Origin: Paenibacillus amylolyticus
Lineage (GTDB): Bacteria > Bacillota > Bacilli > Paenibacillales > Paenibacillaceae
Assembly (NCBI RefSeq): GCF_001570725.1
Contig: NZ_BCNV01000001.1
Coordinates: forward strand, 2,294,001 to 2,358,000
Direction: 5' to 3'
Length of the DNA stretch: 64,000 nucleotides
Of the stretch, positions 27,505 through 37,009 are shown piece after piece. A program made the position numbers and the translations under genes. The first letter of the stretch is position 1. Each line of letters opens with the position of its first letter. Below the pieces are notes generated by a model that was not told the DNA's origin, made no database searches, and saw nothing but the letters and a program-made list of their open reading frames with translations.

Positions 27505-27551
27505 CCAGTTGACCCTGAGTAATCAGGAGCATCTGCTCCATCTGCAACTGG
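27505..27551. other. Cloverleaf-like structured element
   Basis: An outer stem CCAGTTG / CAACTGG (27505-27511, 27545-27551) encloses two adjacent hairpins: CTGA-GTAA-TCAG (27515-27526) and a GAGC-ATCT-GCTC tetraloop hairpin (27527-27538). It could be an RNA three-way junction or a palindromic repeat end. No ORF or anticodon-type tRNA layout is visible. Together with the hairpin above it fills most of the 27335-27609 gap. Confidence 0.4.
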
Positions 27552-27609
27552 CCTGCTATCTAAGGCAGACATATCGTTCACCGTGATTTTCAAATCAACT
27601 TACTCAAGC

Positions 27610-28224
27610 TCATGAATCAAACGTGTTACCCACATAATGAAAAGAGTGAATATGCGTTTTGGTGAGTTCAATCACGTTTTTAATAAATGACTCTCGCGAC
27701 TCACGATATCCGCTTAATATCCAATTGTTCAACAGTCCAAAAAAACCGTAGGCGGTATAATACTTGAAATAATCCATGTTAACTGGGGAGTTGTTGATTG
27801 TCTCGAAGACAAACTGCTCCTGATAGATTTTGAGTATGGTTTGTGGAAAGCCTGTATGCAGACCAGGTAACGTATCATCGTACTGAATTAGTTCGAAGAA
27901 GTCACGATGTTCGTAGATATAATCCACGATTTGAAAAGATTCGACATTAAGCTTGTTTGTTAAGACCTTTTGACCATGCCAATAGGGTTTACCTACGGCG
28001 CACCTCAATCCTCCGAGTGTCATACTCAGCAATTCTTCGGCGAGAATGTATTTATCCTGGTAGTGTAAATAAAATGTACTGCGATTATAGCCCGCCTGAT
28101 CCACGATGTCTTTGACAGAAACACCATGGAAGCCTTTTTTCTTAATGAGCTGAATGAGAGCAGTTTTTAGATGCTCCTTGGTTCGATTACGATGTTGAGA
28201 TGTCACAATAAGTTCATCATTCAT
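27610..28224 (-). CDS. TetR/AcrR-family transcriptional regulator
   Basis: 204 residues on -. The N-terminal HTH is typical: TKEHLKTALIQLIKKKGFHG, VSVKDIVDQAGYNRSTFYLHY and a following DKYILAEELL helix. The C-terminal part is helical with aromatic residues (FFELIQYDDTLPGLHTGFPQ, YYTAYGFFGLLNNWILSGY), like the TetR_C group often found near dehydrogenases. It is divergent from the short-chain dehydrogenase at 28401, and a perfect 10-bp palindrome lies 38 bases beyond its start. It is most likely an autorepressor that also represses the dehydrogenase and is released by a small molecule. Confidence 0.9.
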   Translation of the reverse strand: MNDELIVTSQHRNRTKEHLKTALIQLIKKKGFHGVSVKDIVDQAGYNRSTFYLHYQDKYILAEELLSMTLGGLRCAVGKPYWHGQKVLTNKLNVESFQIVDYIYEHRDFFELIQYDDTLPGLHTGFPQTILKIYQEQFVFETINNSPVNMDYFKYYTAYGFFGLLNNWILSGYRESRESFIKNVIELTKTHIHSFHYVGNTFDS

Positions 28225-28261
28225 TCAAAAAAACTCCTATAAATATAGACATAGTTTTATA

Positions 28262-28284
28262 AAGTGTCTACGAGGTAGACACTT
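28262..28284. promoter_or_regulatory. Probable TetR operator
   Basis: AAGTGTCTAC-GAG-GTAGACACTT, a perfect 10-bp inverted repeat with 3-base centre, in the divergent intergenic region between the TetR regulator and the dehydrogenase. A further TAGACA half-like sequence occurs at 28246. Confidence 0.8.
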
Positions 28285-28400
28285 GGTCATATCTTAATGA
28301 TTGGATTGTTACAATTTTAAGCATAGAATTAGTTTTGTAAACATCATATAGCACTATTTATATAGGCGCTATTCAAAATATTATACTGGGGGATTTATTC

Positions 28401-29138
28401 ATGGGCAAACTTCAAGATAAAGTTGCAGTCATCACAGGAGGAGCATCCGGGATTGGTGCAGCGACAGCTCGCTTATTCGTTTCCGAAGGAGCTAAAGTGG
28501 TCTTGGTGGATCTGAATGAAGAAAAAGGCAAGGCGTTTGAGCAGGAACTGAAAGCGCTTAAATCAGAAGCTCTCTTCATTAAAGCAAACATAACGAGTGA
28601 AGAAGAGGTTACTGAGATTTTCAAACAAACCGTAGAAGCATTTGGTCAAGTGGATATCGTATTCAACAATGCGGGAATCGGACGTGTTCATCCGACGCAT
28701 GAGCTTGACTATGCAGAATGGCGCAATACGGTCAATGTTGATCTGGACGGCGTATTCTTGGTCGCTCGTGAATCGATCCGCGAAATGCTGAAAATTGGCG
28801 GAGGCACAATCGTCAACACGGCGTCCATGTACGGATGGGTTGGATCGCCTGGTTCAGCAGCCTACAATGCAGCTAAAGGCGGAGTAGTGAACCTGACTCG
28901 TTCGCTCGCGCTCGAGTATGCTGAGCAAAATATTCGGGTGAACTCCCTTTGCCCAGGCTTCATCGACACACCGATTATCCCGGAAGAGAGCAAGCAAGCA
29001 CTTTCTGCGGCAACACCAATGAAACGTCTGGGTCAAGCAGATGAAATGGCGAAAGCTGTTCTGTTCCTAGCTAGCGACGATTCTTCATACATGACAGGAA
29101 ATAGTCTGATCGTAGACGGAGGATACACCGCTCAATAA
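28401..29138 (+). CDS. Short-chain dehydrogenase/reductase (classical SDR)
   Basis: 245 residues; ATG 28401 after ACTGGGGGATTT. All classical SDR marks are present: cofactor loop TGGASGIG (12-19), an Asp at the end of beta-2 (VVLVDLNEE) favouring NAD(H), NNAG (near 90), active-site Ser in NTASMYGW, YNAAK catalytic Tyr/Lys, and the C-terminal SSYMTGNSLIVDGGY. The nearest types are glucose-1-dehydrogenase and 3-oxoacyl-ACP reductase-like enzymes; the substrate cannot be read from sequence. The divergent TetR gene and palindrome suggest substrate-induced expression. A hairpin terminator follows. Confidence 0.93.
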   Translation: MGKLQDKVAVITGGASGIGAATARLFVSEGAKVVLVDLNEEKGKAFEQELKALKSEALFIKANITSEEEVTEIFKQTVEAFGQVDIVFNNAGIGRVHPTHELDYAEWRNTVNVDLDGVFLVARESIREMLKIGGGTIVNTASMYGWVGSPGSAAYNAAKGGVVNLTRSLALEYAEQNIRVNSLCPGFIDTPIIPEESKQALSAATPMKRLGQADEMAKAVLFLASDDSSYMTGNSLIVDGGYTAQ

Positions 29139-29177
29139 GAGTAGCGTTATCGAAGTACAAGAACATATTCCCATTGA

Positions 29178-29208
29178 AAGTCGCTATTATTATAGCGGCT
29201 TTTTTTAT
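29178..29208 (+). terminator. Intrinsic terminator
   Basis: AAGTCGCTAT / ATAGCGGCTT stem with one G-U pair, 4-base loop and at least seven Ts. Confidence 0.85.
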
Positions 29209-29264
29209 TTTATCAGAAAAAGTATATCTCCCGAGCCAAAGACAACTAGCAAACAGCGGTTTGG

Positions 29265-30137
29265 CTATTCATAATAGATGGCCTCGTAAGGAAACTCTAG
29301 CTTATTCATGCGATATTCTTTGGGAGACATGGACATATATTGACGAAAAACTTTGCCGAAGTAGCTGGGACTCTCAAAGCCGCATTGTTGGCCAATCTGT
29401 GAAATCGGAAGTTCGGTCGTGCGGAGCAGTCGGATTGCAACTTCAATCCGTCTGTCTTTGAGATAGGCTAGCGGTGAAGTTTTCTCGGATTTCTGAAATA
29501 ACCTGCACAAGTAGTGTTTATTGATATCACAATGACTGGCGAGCAGATCCAGCGTCAATGGGGATGCATAATTCTCTCGGATGAACTTTTTACATTTCTC
29601 AATCGTTGTTATGGAAAGGGCACCGATATCCTTCTCCGCATCCCGACTCGTCTGCACCAAGATGAGCAACCACCGATAGACTTGCATGGACAAGCGATAC
29701 TTGTCCGTAACTTTATCCTGATGAATCAAATGGATGATTTGCCATAACTCTTGAATCAGGGGAGAATCCGCGTTTCGTAGAATGACATGCCCCTCATTAT
29801 CATGGATCATATCCCAAATTCGGTTGGCTTCATCCCCACGAATGTTTATCCATATAAATTCCCAGGGTTCATTATTCTCTTGCTTATAGTAATAGCAGTG
29901 TTCTCCTGCGATTTTAACAAGTAATGCATGTCCTTTCGGTAAAGGGAGCGTTTGATTGTCAATATCAAGATAACCTTGGCCATTAAGCGTATATTGAAAA
30001 ACAACGTGCCCCGGGTCCGGTCTATTGTCACTCGGACAACGATATTCCTCGCTTGAGACGATCTGCCATCCAATAGAGTCCAGTGTCATGATCGATGTAT
30101 CGTCATTACGAAAAGCATAAGAGACCGTATGAACCAT
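29265..30137 (-). CDS. AraC-family transcriptional regulator with cupin sensor domain
   Basis: 290 residues on -, with AGGAAGGGG upstream of the ATG. The N-terminal half is an AraC-type cupin (GHVVFQYTLNGQGYLDIDNQ, LPLPKGHALLVKIAGEHCYY), normally the sugar-binding part. The C-terminal half holds two HTH motifs (LTLDLLASHCDINKHYLCRL and ISQIGQQCGFESPSYFGKVF, then SPKEYR). It is divergent from the rhamnogalacturonan lyase gene, so it is a good candidate for its pectin-responsive activator, although the YesN-type regulator downstream could also serve. The shared gap carries a CcpA site. Confidence 0.9.
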   Translation of the reverse strand: MVHTVSYAFRNDDTSIMTLDSIGWQIVSSEEYRCPSDNRPDPGHVVFQYTLNGQGYLDIDNQTLPLPKGHALLVKIAGEHCYYYKQENNEPWEFIWINIRGDEANRIWDMIHDNEGHVILRNADSPLIQELWQIIHLIHQDKVTDKYRLSMQVYRWLLILVQTSRDAEKDIGALSITTIEKCKKFIRENYASPLTLDLLASHCDINKHYLCRLFQKSEKTSPLAYLKDRRIEVAIRLLRTTELPISQIGQQCGFESPSYFGKVFRQYMSMSPKEYRMNKLEFPYEAIYYE

Positions 30138-30226
30138 CTTTCATCCCCTTCCTAAAAAAGTCAATTATATTATATAATACGTCACATTTTTTAGATTGTC
30201 TGTCTTTTTTTAGACCTGTAAGATAA

Positions 30227-30242
30227 ATGTAAGCGGTAACAT
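30227..30242. promoter_or_regulatory. CcpA (cre) site, perfect consensus match
   Basis: ATGTAAGCGGTAACAT matches WTGNNARCGNWWWCAW at every position. It lies between the AraC regulator and the rhamnogalacturonan lyase gene, 102 bases before the latter's ATG, and predicts catabolite repression. Confidence 0.75.
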
Positions 30243-30343
30243 ATGAAGGGGGTGACTGTAGTTTGTGTTCATTTGACAACAAGCAGGGCAGATCGAACTG
30301 ATGATTCTAAAAAATTATTTTTAGATAAGGAGGACTTAATCCA

Positions 30344-33300
30344 ATGAACCGAAGAAATGGTTCCATCCAGAAATCGATATTTGTATCTTTATTAGCGCTC
30401 CTTATGGTCATTTCACTGGTCATCCCCCCGGCGCCAGCGCGTGCAGAGTCATCAAGTAGCCTGCCGGGTCGCCAAGGAGAATATCTTAACCGAGGTCTGG
30501 TTGCGGTTCTTGTAGACAACGGCGTTTTTTTAAGCTGGAGATATTTGAACAATGATCCGGATAATATCGCTTTCAATATATATAAAAATGGAACCAAAGT
30601 GAACGCTTCGCCCATAAGCGATGTGACAAACTATGTAGACACCACTGGTTTCGACAGTTCACAATATCAGATCTCCACCGTTATTGCGGGCAAGGAGCAA
30701 ATGCAGCCGGAGGTTGCATCGGTCTGGCATAACGATTATTTGCCTATTCCGCTGGATAAACCAGCCGACGGACGGACCAAAGATGGTGGAACCTATACGT
30801 ATTATGCAGGTGACGCTTCCGTAGCTGACTTGGACGGCGATGGCGAATATGAAATTGTCTTCCTGTGGAGTCCGAGCAATTCCAAGGACAACTCGCAGGC
30901 AGGTTATACTGGCAATGTGTATATCGATGCCATCAAACTGGACGGCACCAAGCTGTGGAGGATTGACCTGGGAGTCAACATCCGCGCCGGAGCACATTAT
31001 ACGCAGTTAATGGTATATGATCTCGATGGCAACGGAAAAGCCGAGGTGGTTGTCAAGACAGCTGACGGCACGAAGGACGGCCAAGGCACAGTCATTGGTG
31101 ACGGCACGAAGGATTATCGCAACGAAGGCGGATACATATTATCAGGGCCGGAATATCTCACGCTGTTTGATGGTGAGACCGGAGCGGCCGTATCCACCGT
31201 GAACTATGATCCACCAAGAGGCAACGTCAGCGATTGGGGGGACGGCTACGGTAACCGGGTAGACCGGTTCCTTGGCGCAATTGCTTATCTGGATGGCACA
31301 AAGCCAAGTGTCGTGATGAGCCGGGGTTATTATACCCGCACAGTACTTGTTGCTTATGATTATGTTGGCGGGGAACTCGTCAAACGCTGGACGTTCGACA
31401 CGAACGAAGCAGGATCACAATACCAATCACAGGGCAACCATAATCTAAGTGTGCTGGATGCCGATAATGACGGAAAGGACGAAATTATGTTTGGCGCCTT
31501 GGCTATAGACGATGATGGAAGCTTGCTTTACAGCACCGGACTCGGCCACGGCGACGCCATGCACGCCGGTCAGCTCGATCCGAACCGGGAGGGCTACCAG
31601 GTCGTAAGCGTGCACGAGCATTCGGATGCTGCGTACGGACTAGAGATGCGCGATGCGGCAACAGGTGAAATTCTCTGGGGAGAGAAAACAGGTTTTGACA
31701 CCGGTCGCGGCATGTCAGCGGATATTGATCCGAACTATCCAGGATACGAATCATGGGCCACAACCATTACCAACGGGCAAAGTGTTCCTGTAACCAATAC
31801 CTACTCAGCAGCCGGAGAAGCTATCTACACTGCGGAAGAAGGACCAAAAACCGCAAACTTTGCGATCTGGTGGGATGGAGATCTTCAGCGGGAGCTGTTT
31901 GACCATGAGTGGGATAACAGTACCGCGAAAGGAATTCCACTCATTTTTAAATGGGATTACGAGAACAAAAAACTGGATGAAATCTTCCGGGCAACCGGTA
32001 CATTAACGAACAATCATACCAAAGGAAATCCGGCGCTTCAGGCGGATATTCTGGGGGACTGGCGTGAGGAACTTTTGCTGCGGAGCGAAGATAGTTCAGA
32101 GTATCGTCTCTATACAACGACCATTCCTACAGACTATCGCATCCCTACGCTGATGCAGGACCCTGTGTATCGACTTGGCGTAGCTTGGCAAAATGTAGCC
32201 TACAACCAGCCGCCTCATACCGGCTTTTATCTTGGAGCGGAAGCTACAGAATTCCCTAAAGCCGATCTCGCGCTGACCCGCGAAGCAGAAATGCCGGAGC
32301 CGGTTTACCGCTTTGATTTCGGTACAGAGACAGCGTCAGGAAATACGGCTATACAAGACACCTTATACACACAAGAGACGGGATACGGCTTCAAGGATAC
32401 AAGCGGTGTTACCGTAGGAGTAAACGAGGTTTCGGTTGCGACAGGTACAACATTTGCTGTTGACCTGCCCAATGCCAACTATAAGGTGACGCTACGATTA
32501 GGCAATGATGCACATGACTCGAACGTCGGGGTCAAATCCGAATTCGTTCAGAAGCTCGCTGTAACGAATGTGACAGCGGGAACACCGTTGGAGTATTCCT
32601 ATGATGTTGCATTGGTGGATGGACAGCTCGATCTTCTCTTCACGGGTACAGCCATAGACATCCAAGACGTCCTCATCGAGAAATATCCAGAGAAAGCGGC
32701 TGGTGCGGCAACGACGATCTATATGGCCGGTGATTCAACCATGCAATCGTACAGTGTAATGCAAGCTCCTCAAGAGGGATGGGGGCAGCAGTTCGGACGT
32801 TATTTCTCCAATGGGGCAGTGATCGTGAACGATGCGATCGGTGGTCGAAGCAGCAAATCGTTTATGGTAGACGGTCGTCTCGATACGATCCTGCAACGAA
32901 TTAAGCCGGGGGACTTCTTCTTCATTTCCTTTGGTCATAACGACGCGAGTGCAGGGATACCGGACCGGTATGCATCCCCTGAGGATTATAAGATCTACTT
33001 AGCTCGTTATGTAAACGGTGCCAAACAGCGCGGCGCTACACCGGTATTGCTCACTCCGGTTGGACGCAGAGATTTCAACACGGTGACTCAAGAATTCAAC
33101 GTCAGCTTCCCGGCATACGTGCAGGCAGCCAAAGAAGTGGCGGAGGAGCTTGATGTGCCGCTGATTGATCTCAGCAAGCTAAGTATTGCGTACTATGACA
33201 AAATTGGTAATACAGCTACGGAGAAAGTGTTCCTTTATGCTAATCCGGGTGAATATCCAAAATACCCGAATGGGATCAACGATAATACGCATTTCAGCAG

Positions 33301-36300
33301 CTATGGTGCGCAGAAAATTGCCGGACTCGTTGCCGGTGCGGTCAAAGACTTGGAGCTGAGCATTTCATCGCTGGTCATCGACCCGGATATTACCGAACCT
33401 GAGCCAGAACCGGAAATCCAGCTCTATGAGGAGGATTTTGAAGGCGATGCTGCCAACTACCAGTATGCCATGGTCAATGCCACGGGTATAGCAGGAACCA
33501 TGACCGGAACGGTGGTTGAACAATCCGGAAATAAGGTATTGTCCGTCGCGGGTTCCGGATCGGGCAATCGGGCCAAGGTGTTTCGTCTGTTCGATGCCGT
33601 AAACGGCGATCAGGTGAACGTGAACTTTGACTGGCAATCCGGTAATGTGACTGCCTATCCCTCAGAAGGTCATCTCACGGTCCAGGATTCGAACGAAAAT
33701 GCCCTGTTCACGCTGTTTACGAAAACTGGAAGCACCAAAATTCATTATTTTGTCGGTGCATATAATCCGGATTACGGCACAGGGGATACAGCCATACCTG
33801 AAGGGGGAACGGCTACAGATATTTCCAAGAACCAGTGGGTCAATGTGGATGCTACCGTTAATTTTGCCGAGAAAACACTTGATCTTACATTAACGAACAT
33901 TGCGGATCCGACAGTTACCCAAACGATTGCAGATATCTCACTAAGTTCCGCCGCATATGCGGACAATGTCAGATCCATGCGGTTCCTGGGAACGAGAAAA
34001 GGCGGTGGAGGCACGTTGAACTGGACTACCCAGATCGACAACGTGCGAATTGAAGGCACGCAGCTCTCTTCGGAGGGTGGCGATCAGACTGCATTGATCG
34101 CTCTGTACGATGAGATCAAAGCACTGGATCTGTCGGATTATACAGATGCATCGAAGGCTGTGGTGAACCGAGCTTTGGCAGCTGCGGAAGCCATTTTCAA
34201 TACGGAAGCTACCCAAGCTCAAGTTGACCATGCGCTTAACATGTTAACTGTCGCGAAGGATTCATTGACAAGTGAACCGGGCGAAGAGTTAAGTGAATAC
34301 AAATTTGACTTTGGTTCTGGCGGCGCAGCCGACGGATACATCAAAGTGGATGCCAAAAGAGCGTACATCGAAGGTAACGGGTACGGATTTGCCGATACTG
34401 CGCTGACCAAAGATGAGAACCGGGAAACCGGAGATTCGCTCAAGGAAGATTTCACACGAGTAAACGGTACCTCCTTCCTGGTGGAAATGGAGCCGGCTAA
34501 TTACCGGGTAACGATGACCATCGGGGATACTCAAGAATCGACCAGCGCGAATGTTGTTGTAGAGCAGATGACCAAGCTGCCGCTTACAAGCATTGCCAAG
34601 GGCGAATTCAAAGAAATCACGTATGACATTGCCCTGATCGATGGTGTCTTTAACTTCAACTTCACCGGAAATGCACCGAAGATCAATGCGCTGAAGCTGG
34701 AGCGTCTGCCAGATCACAGTGCAAGCGATAAACCTGTTATTTATTTGGCCAGCGATTCCACTGTGGCCAATTACGCGGAAAACTATCGTCCGCAAGCAGG
34801 CTGGGGAGAAACGTTGGGTGGATATTTTGATGCAAATGAAGTCAGTATTGATAACCGGGCAGTTGGAGGTTTGAGCAGCAAAACCTTCTTGGTCGGTGGA
34901 TATCTCAACGATATTTTACTCGACATTCATGAAGGCGATTATCTGTTCATGCAATGGTCTCATAACGATTCCACACCTTCACGTCCAGAGCGTTATCTTA
35001 CGCCCGAACAGTTTAAGGTATATCTGAAAGAATACATTGATGGCGCTCTGCAAAGAGGTGCGATTCCTGTTCTGGTCACGCCAGTGAACCGTCGTGATTT
35101 TACCGGAGAGGTGCTGAACAAGAGCTTCCCGGAATACGTACAGGCGATGAAAGAAACGGCGCAGGAAACGGACACACTCATCATCGATCTGAACCAAGCC
35201 AGTTGGGAACATTTCCAGGAGCTTGGCACAGAAGGAACCAAATCGATATTCATGTGGGTAGGTACAACCGAAGACAACACACATTTGCAAATGAACGGTG
35301 CAATCAAGGTGTCTGAACTCGTGGCACGTCTTGTGAAGGAATTGAATATACCGCTGTCTGACTTTGTTACGCTGGAAGGGGAATCTCCGGAGCAGGAAGC
35401 CCCGCATACCACGGCAACTGTAGAAGGAGAATCGCAGAACGGCTGGTATACTTCTCCAGTCCAAGTAACCTTTGCAGCAGTTGATGAAGATTCCGAAATC
35501 GAAGGAACCTATTATCAAATTAATGGTGGGGAAACAGTGAGTGGCACACAGTTGACTCTAACTGAAGAAGGAACGCATACCATCACCTACTGGAGCGTCG
35601 ATGTTGACGGTAACAAAGAGAGTGAACAGTCTTTGTCCTTATCCATTGATCTCGTACCTCCAACCATTGAAATTCAAGGTCAAACCGAGTACACCATTGA
35701 TCAGCACGTGGAAATTGGCTATACAGCCTCCGATACGGGTTCTGGTGTGGCAGAACCGGAGGGTGTGCTTCTGGACACTCCGGCATATACACTGGAGCCC
35801 GGCCTAAACCACGTTACGGCAACCGTCTCCGATTTGGCTGGGTGGGAACAGACGGTAGAATATAGTTTTGCAGTTATTGCTACATTCGACAGCCTGATCA
35901 ATCTGACCAACGCCTTTGCAGATGAATCGATCGCTCCTAATGCCGGCGCTCTTGCTGATCAGCTTGCGAACACGTTACAACAGGCCAAACAGGCAGCAAA
36001 CGATCGTGAAGGAGCAAAAGCGCGTCAACTTCTTGCATCCTACGGTAATGACGTTCAAGCAGCTCGAGGAACCGTATTCTCGGATGAGCAGGCAGATGTG
36101 CTGCTTAAGTGGGAGGAATGGCTCCATCAGGGAACGCCACTAGCGAACGGAGCGCCTGGCACTCCGGTGTTATCTGATAACAATGGTTACGACACAGGGC
36201 TCAAAGACGGGGACTATACCGTCACGATGAATCTGTGGTGGGGAAATAACGGCAATCAGTTCAAGCTGTATGAGAATGGTGAATTGATTAAGGAAATTTC

Positions 36301-36727
36301 TCTGGTCGATCAATCCCCGTCCGCCCAATCTGTTCAAGTTGATATTACTGGAAAGAAAAATGGTACCTATATCTATACTGGAGAATTAATTAATGCACTG
36401 GGTAAAACCATGAGCGTTCCGCTGACAGTCATCGTCACGGATGCTTCCCCGGGGCAAGCCGTTCTGTCGAACGACAACTGGGACGGTGACGGCAACTTTA
36501 ATGTCACCATGAATCTGTGGTGGGGAACAAACGCAACCGAATACGAACTTTACGAAAATGGTGTTTTGATTGACACACAATCGCTGCACTCTCACTCTCC
36601 TGGTGCACAGTCTGCGGTTACTGCAATCTCTGGAAAGGCACCTGGAATCTACGAGTATGAAGCTGTACTTCGTAATTCTTCAGGGGAAACCAGATCACAC
36701 AAATTAAATGTGACTGTAAGAGAGTAG
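30344..36727 (+). CDS. Secreted rhamnogalacturonan lyase (PL11) fused to two rhamnogalacturonan acetylesterase (CE12) domains and accessory domains
   Basis: 2,127 residues; ATG 30344 after AAGGAGGACTT. Signal peptide 1-34 ending in APARAES. Residues ~40-640 are a PL11 lyase propeller ([19 protein letters not shown], the calcium-type [41 protein letters not shown]). About 650-784: beta-sandwich with VYRFDFG. About 790-1004: SGNH esterase with GDST, GHND and DNTHFS. About 1026-1240: LamG-like sandwich; 1248-1306 helical FIVAR-like. About 1316-1455 and 1463-1668: a second sandwich plus esterase (SDST, SHND, DNTHL). Then two Ig-like domains to ~1842, a FIMAH-like helical domain (~1846-1926), and two ~90-residue repeats with VTMNLWWG. 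It should cleave and deacetylate the pectin rhamnogalacturonan I backbone outside the cell. No cell-wall anchor is seen. Confidence 0.9.
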   Translation: MNRRNGSIQKSIFVSLLALLMVISLVIPPAPARAESSSSLPGRQGEYLNRGLVAVLVDNGVFLSWRYLNNDPDNIAFNIYKNGTKVNASPISDVTNYVDTTGFDSSQYQISTVIAGKEQMQPEVASVWHNDYLPIPLDKPADGRTKDGGTYTYYAGDASVADLDGDGEYEIVFLWSPSNSKDNSQAGYTGNVYIDAIKLDGTKLWRIDLGVNIRAGAHYTQLMVYDLDGNGKAEVVVKTADGTKDGQGTVIGDGTKDYRNEGGYILSGPEYLTLFDGETGAAVSTVNYDPPRGNVSDWGDGYGNRVDRFLGAIAYLDGTKPSVVMSRGYYTRTVLVAYDYVGGELVKRWTFDTNEAGSQYQSQGNHNLSVLDADNDGKDEIMFGALAIDDDGSLLYSTGLGHGDAMHAGQLDPNREGYQVVSVHEHSDAAYGLEMRDAATGEILWGEKTGFDTGRGMSADIDPNYPGYESWATTITNGQSVPVTNTYSAAGEAIYTAEEGPKTANFAIWWDGDLQRELFDHEWDNSTAKGIPLIFKWDYENKKLDEIFRATGTLTNNHTKGNPALQADILGDWREELLLRSEDSSEYRLYTTTIPTDYRIPTLMQDPVYRLGVAWQNVAYNQPPHTGFYLGAEATEFPKADLALTREAEMPEPVYRFDFGTETASGNTAIQDTLYTQETGYGFKDTSGVTVGVNEVSVATGTTFAVDLPNANYKVTLRLGNDAHDSNVGVKSEFVQKLAVTNVTAGTPLEYSYDVALVDGQLDLLFTGTAIDIQDVLIEKYPEKAAGAATTIYMAGDSTMQSYSVMQAPQEGWGQQFGRYFSNGAVIVNDAIGGRSSKSFMVDGRLDTILQRIKPGDFFFISFGHNDASAGIPDRYASPEDYKIYLARYVNGAKQRGATPVLLTPVGRRDFNTVTQEFNVSFPAYVQAAKEVAEELDVPLIDLSKLSIAYYDKIGNTATEKVFLYANPGEYPKYPNGINDNTHFSSYGAQKIAGLVAGAVKDLELSISSLVIDPDITEPEPEPEIQLYEEDFEGDAANYQYAMVNATGIAGTMTGTVVEQSGNKVLSVAGSGSGNRAKVFRLFDAVNGDQVNVNFDWQSGNVTAYPSEGHLTVQDSNENALFTLFTKTGSTKIHYFVGAYNPDYGTGDTAIPEGGTATDISKNQWVNVDATVNFAEKTLDLTLTNIADPTVTQTIADISLSSAAYADNVRSMRFLGTRKGGGGTLNWTTQIDNVRIEGTQLSSEGGDQTALIALYDEIKALDLSDYTDASKAVVNRALAAAEAIFNTEATQAQVDHALNMLTVAKDSLTSEPGEELSEYKFDFGSGGAADGYIKVDAKRAYIEGNGYGFADTALTKDENRETGDSLKEDFTRVNGTSFLVEMEPANYRVTMTIGDTQESTSANVVVEQMTKLPLTSIAKGEFKEITYDIALIDGVFNFNFTGNAPKINALKLERLPDHSASDKPVIYLASDSTVANYAENYRPQAGWGETLGGYFDANEVSIDNRAVGGLSSKTFLVGGYLNDILLDIHEGDYLFMQWSHNDSTPSRPERYLTPEQFKVYLKEYIDGALQRGAIPVLVTPVNRRDFTGEVLNKSFPEYVQAMKETAQETDTLIIDLNQASWEHFQELGTEGTKSIFMWVGTTEDNTHLQMNGAIKVSELVARLVKELNIPLSDFVTLEGESPEQEAPHTTATVEGESQNGWYTSPVQVTFAAVDEDSEIEGTYYQINGGETVSGTQLTLTEEGTHTITYWSVDVDGNKESEQSLSLSIDLVPPTIEIQGQTEYTIDQHVEIGYTASDTGSGVAEPEGVLLDTPAYTLEPGLNHVTATVSDLAGWEQTVEYSFAVIATFDSLINLTNAFADESIAPNAGALADQLANTLQQAKQAANDREGAKARQLLASYGNDVQAARGTVFSDEQADVLLKWEEWLHQGTPLANGAPGTPVLSDNNGYDTGLKDGDYTVTMNLWWGNNGNQFKLYENGELIKEISLVDQSPSAQSVQVDITGKKNGTYIYTGELINALGKTMSVPLTVIVTDASPGQAVLSNDNWDGDGNFNVTMNLWWGTNATEYELYENGVLIDTQSLHSHSPGAQSAVTAISGKAPGIYEYEAVLRNSSGETRSHKLNVTVRE

Positions 36728-36790
36728 GCTAAAATGTTTGAGGCATTCCCGTAACAACAAGTGATTGGAATTGAAGTAAGGTACGCATAT

Positions 36791-36834
36791 AAAAAGTGCT
36801 ATTCCTCATCATTTTGAGGAGTAGCACTTTTTTA
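36791..36834 (+). terminator. Strong intrinsic terminator
   Basis: AAAAGTGCTATTCCTCA pairs with TTGAGGAGTAGCACTTTT, with one mismatch, short loop and T-run. Confidence 0.9.
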
Positions 36835-36856
36835 TATGCACTCAGCATGAAAGCGT

Positions 36857-36884
36857 TTGACTTATTTGAATATCAATCTATAAT
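36857..36884 (+). promoter_or_regulatory. Sigma-A type promoter of the two-component operon
   Basis: TTGACT (36857-36862), 16-base spacer, TATAAT (36879-36884). A near-match to a cre site (ATGAAAGCGTTTGACT, wrong only at the final CA) overlaps the -35. Confidence 0.6.
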
Positions 36885-36949
36885 GATGAAAGGAAATTGG
36901 ACGAGGCCTATGGAGAAAACGATAACCGGCATAGCTGTATGTATATTCA

Positions 36950-36980
36950 CAGCAAGCTTCCATACGCAGGAGGCTTGCTG
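36950..36980 (+). promoter_or_regulatory. Leader hairpin before the sensor kinase
   Basis: CAGCAAGCTTCC pairs with GGAGGCTTGCTG (one mismatch) over a 7-base loop, followed by TTTCATTTTC and then the ribosome binding site. It lies between promoter and start codon, so it may attenuate or stabilise the transcript. Confidence 0.4.
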
Positions 36981-37009
36981 TTTCATTTTCAGAAGGAGAA
37001 TCGGTTCCC

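Noticed and set aside
27335..27547. Minus-strand 70-codon frame over the cloverleaf element
   Set aside because: No ribosome binding site or protein-like composition; the RNA/DNA structure explains the region better.
21899..29208. Similar AAGTCGCT...AGCGGCTT hairpins at 21899 and 29178 as possible attachment repeats of a mobile element
   Set aside because: Both are ordinary terminators with T-runs just after stop codons; such hairpins are common and the intervening genes are typical host genes.
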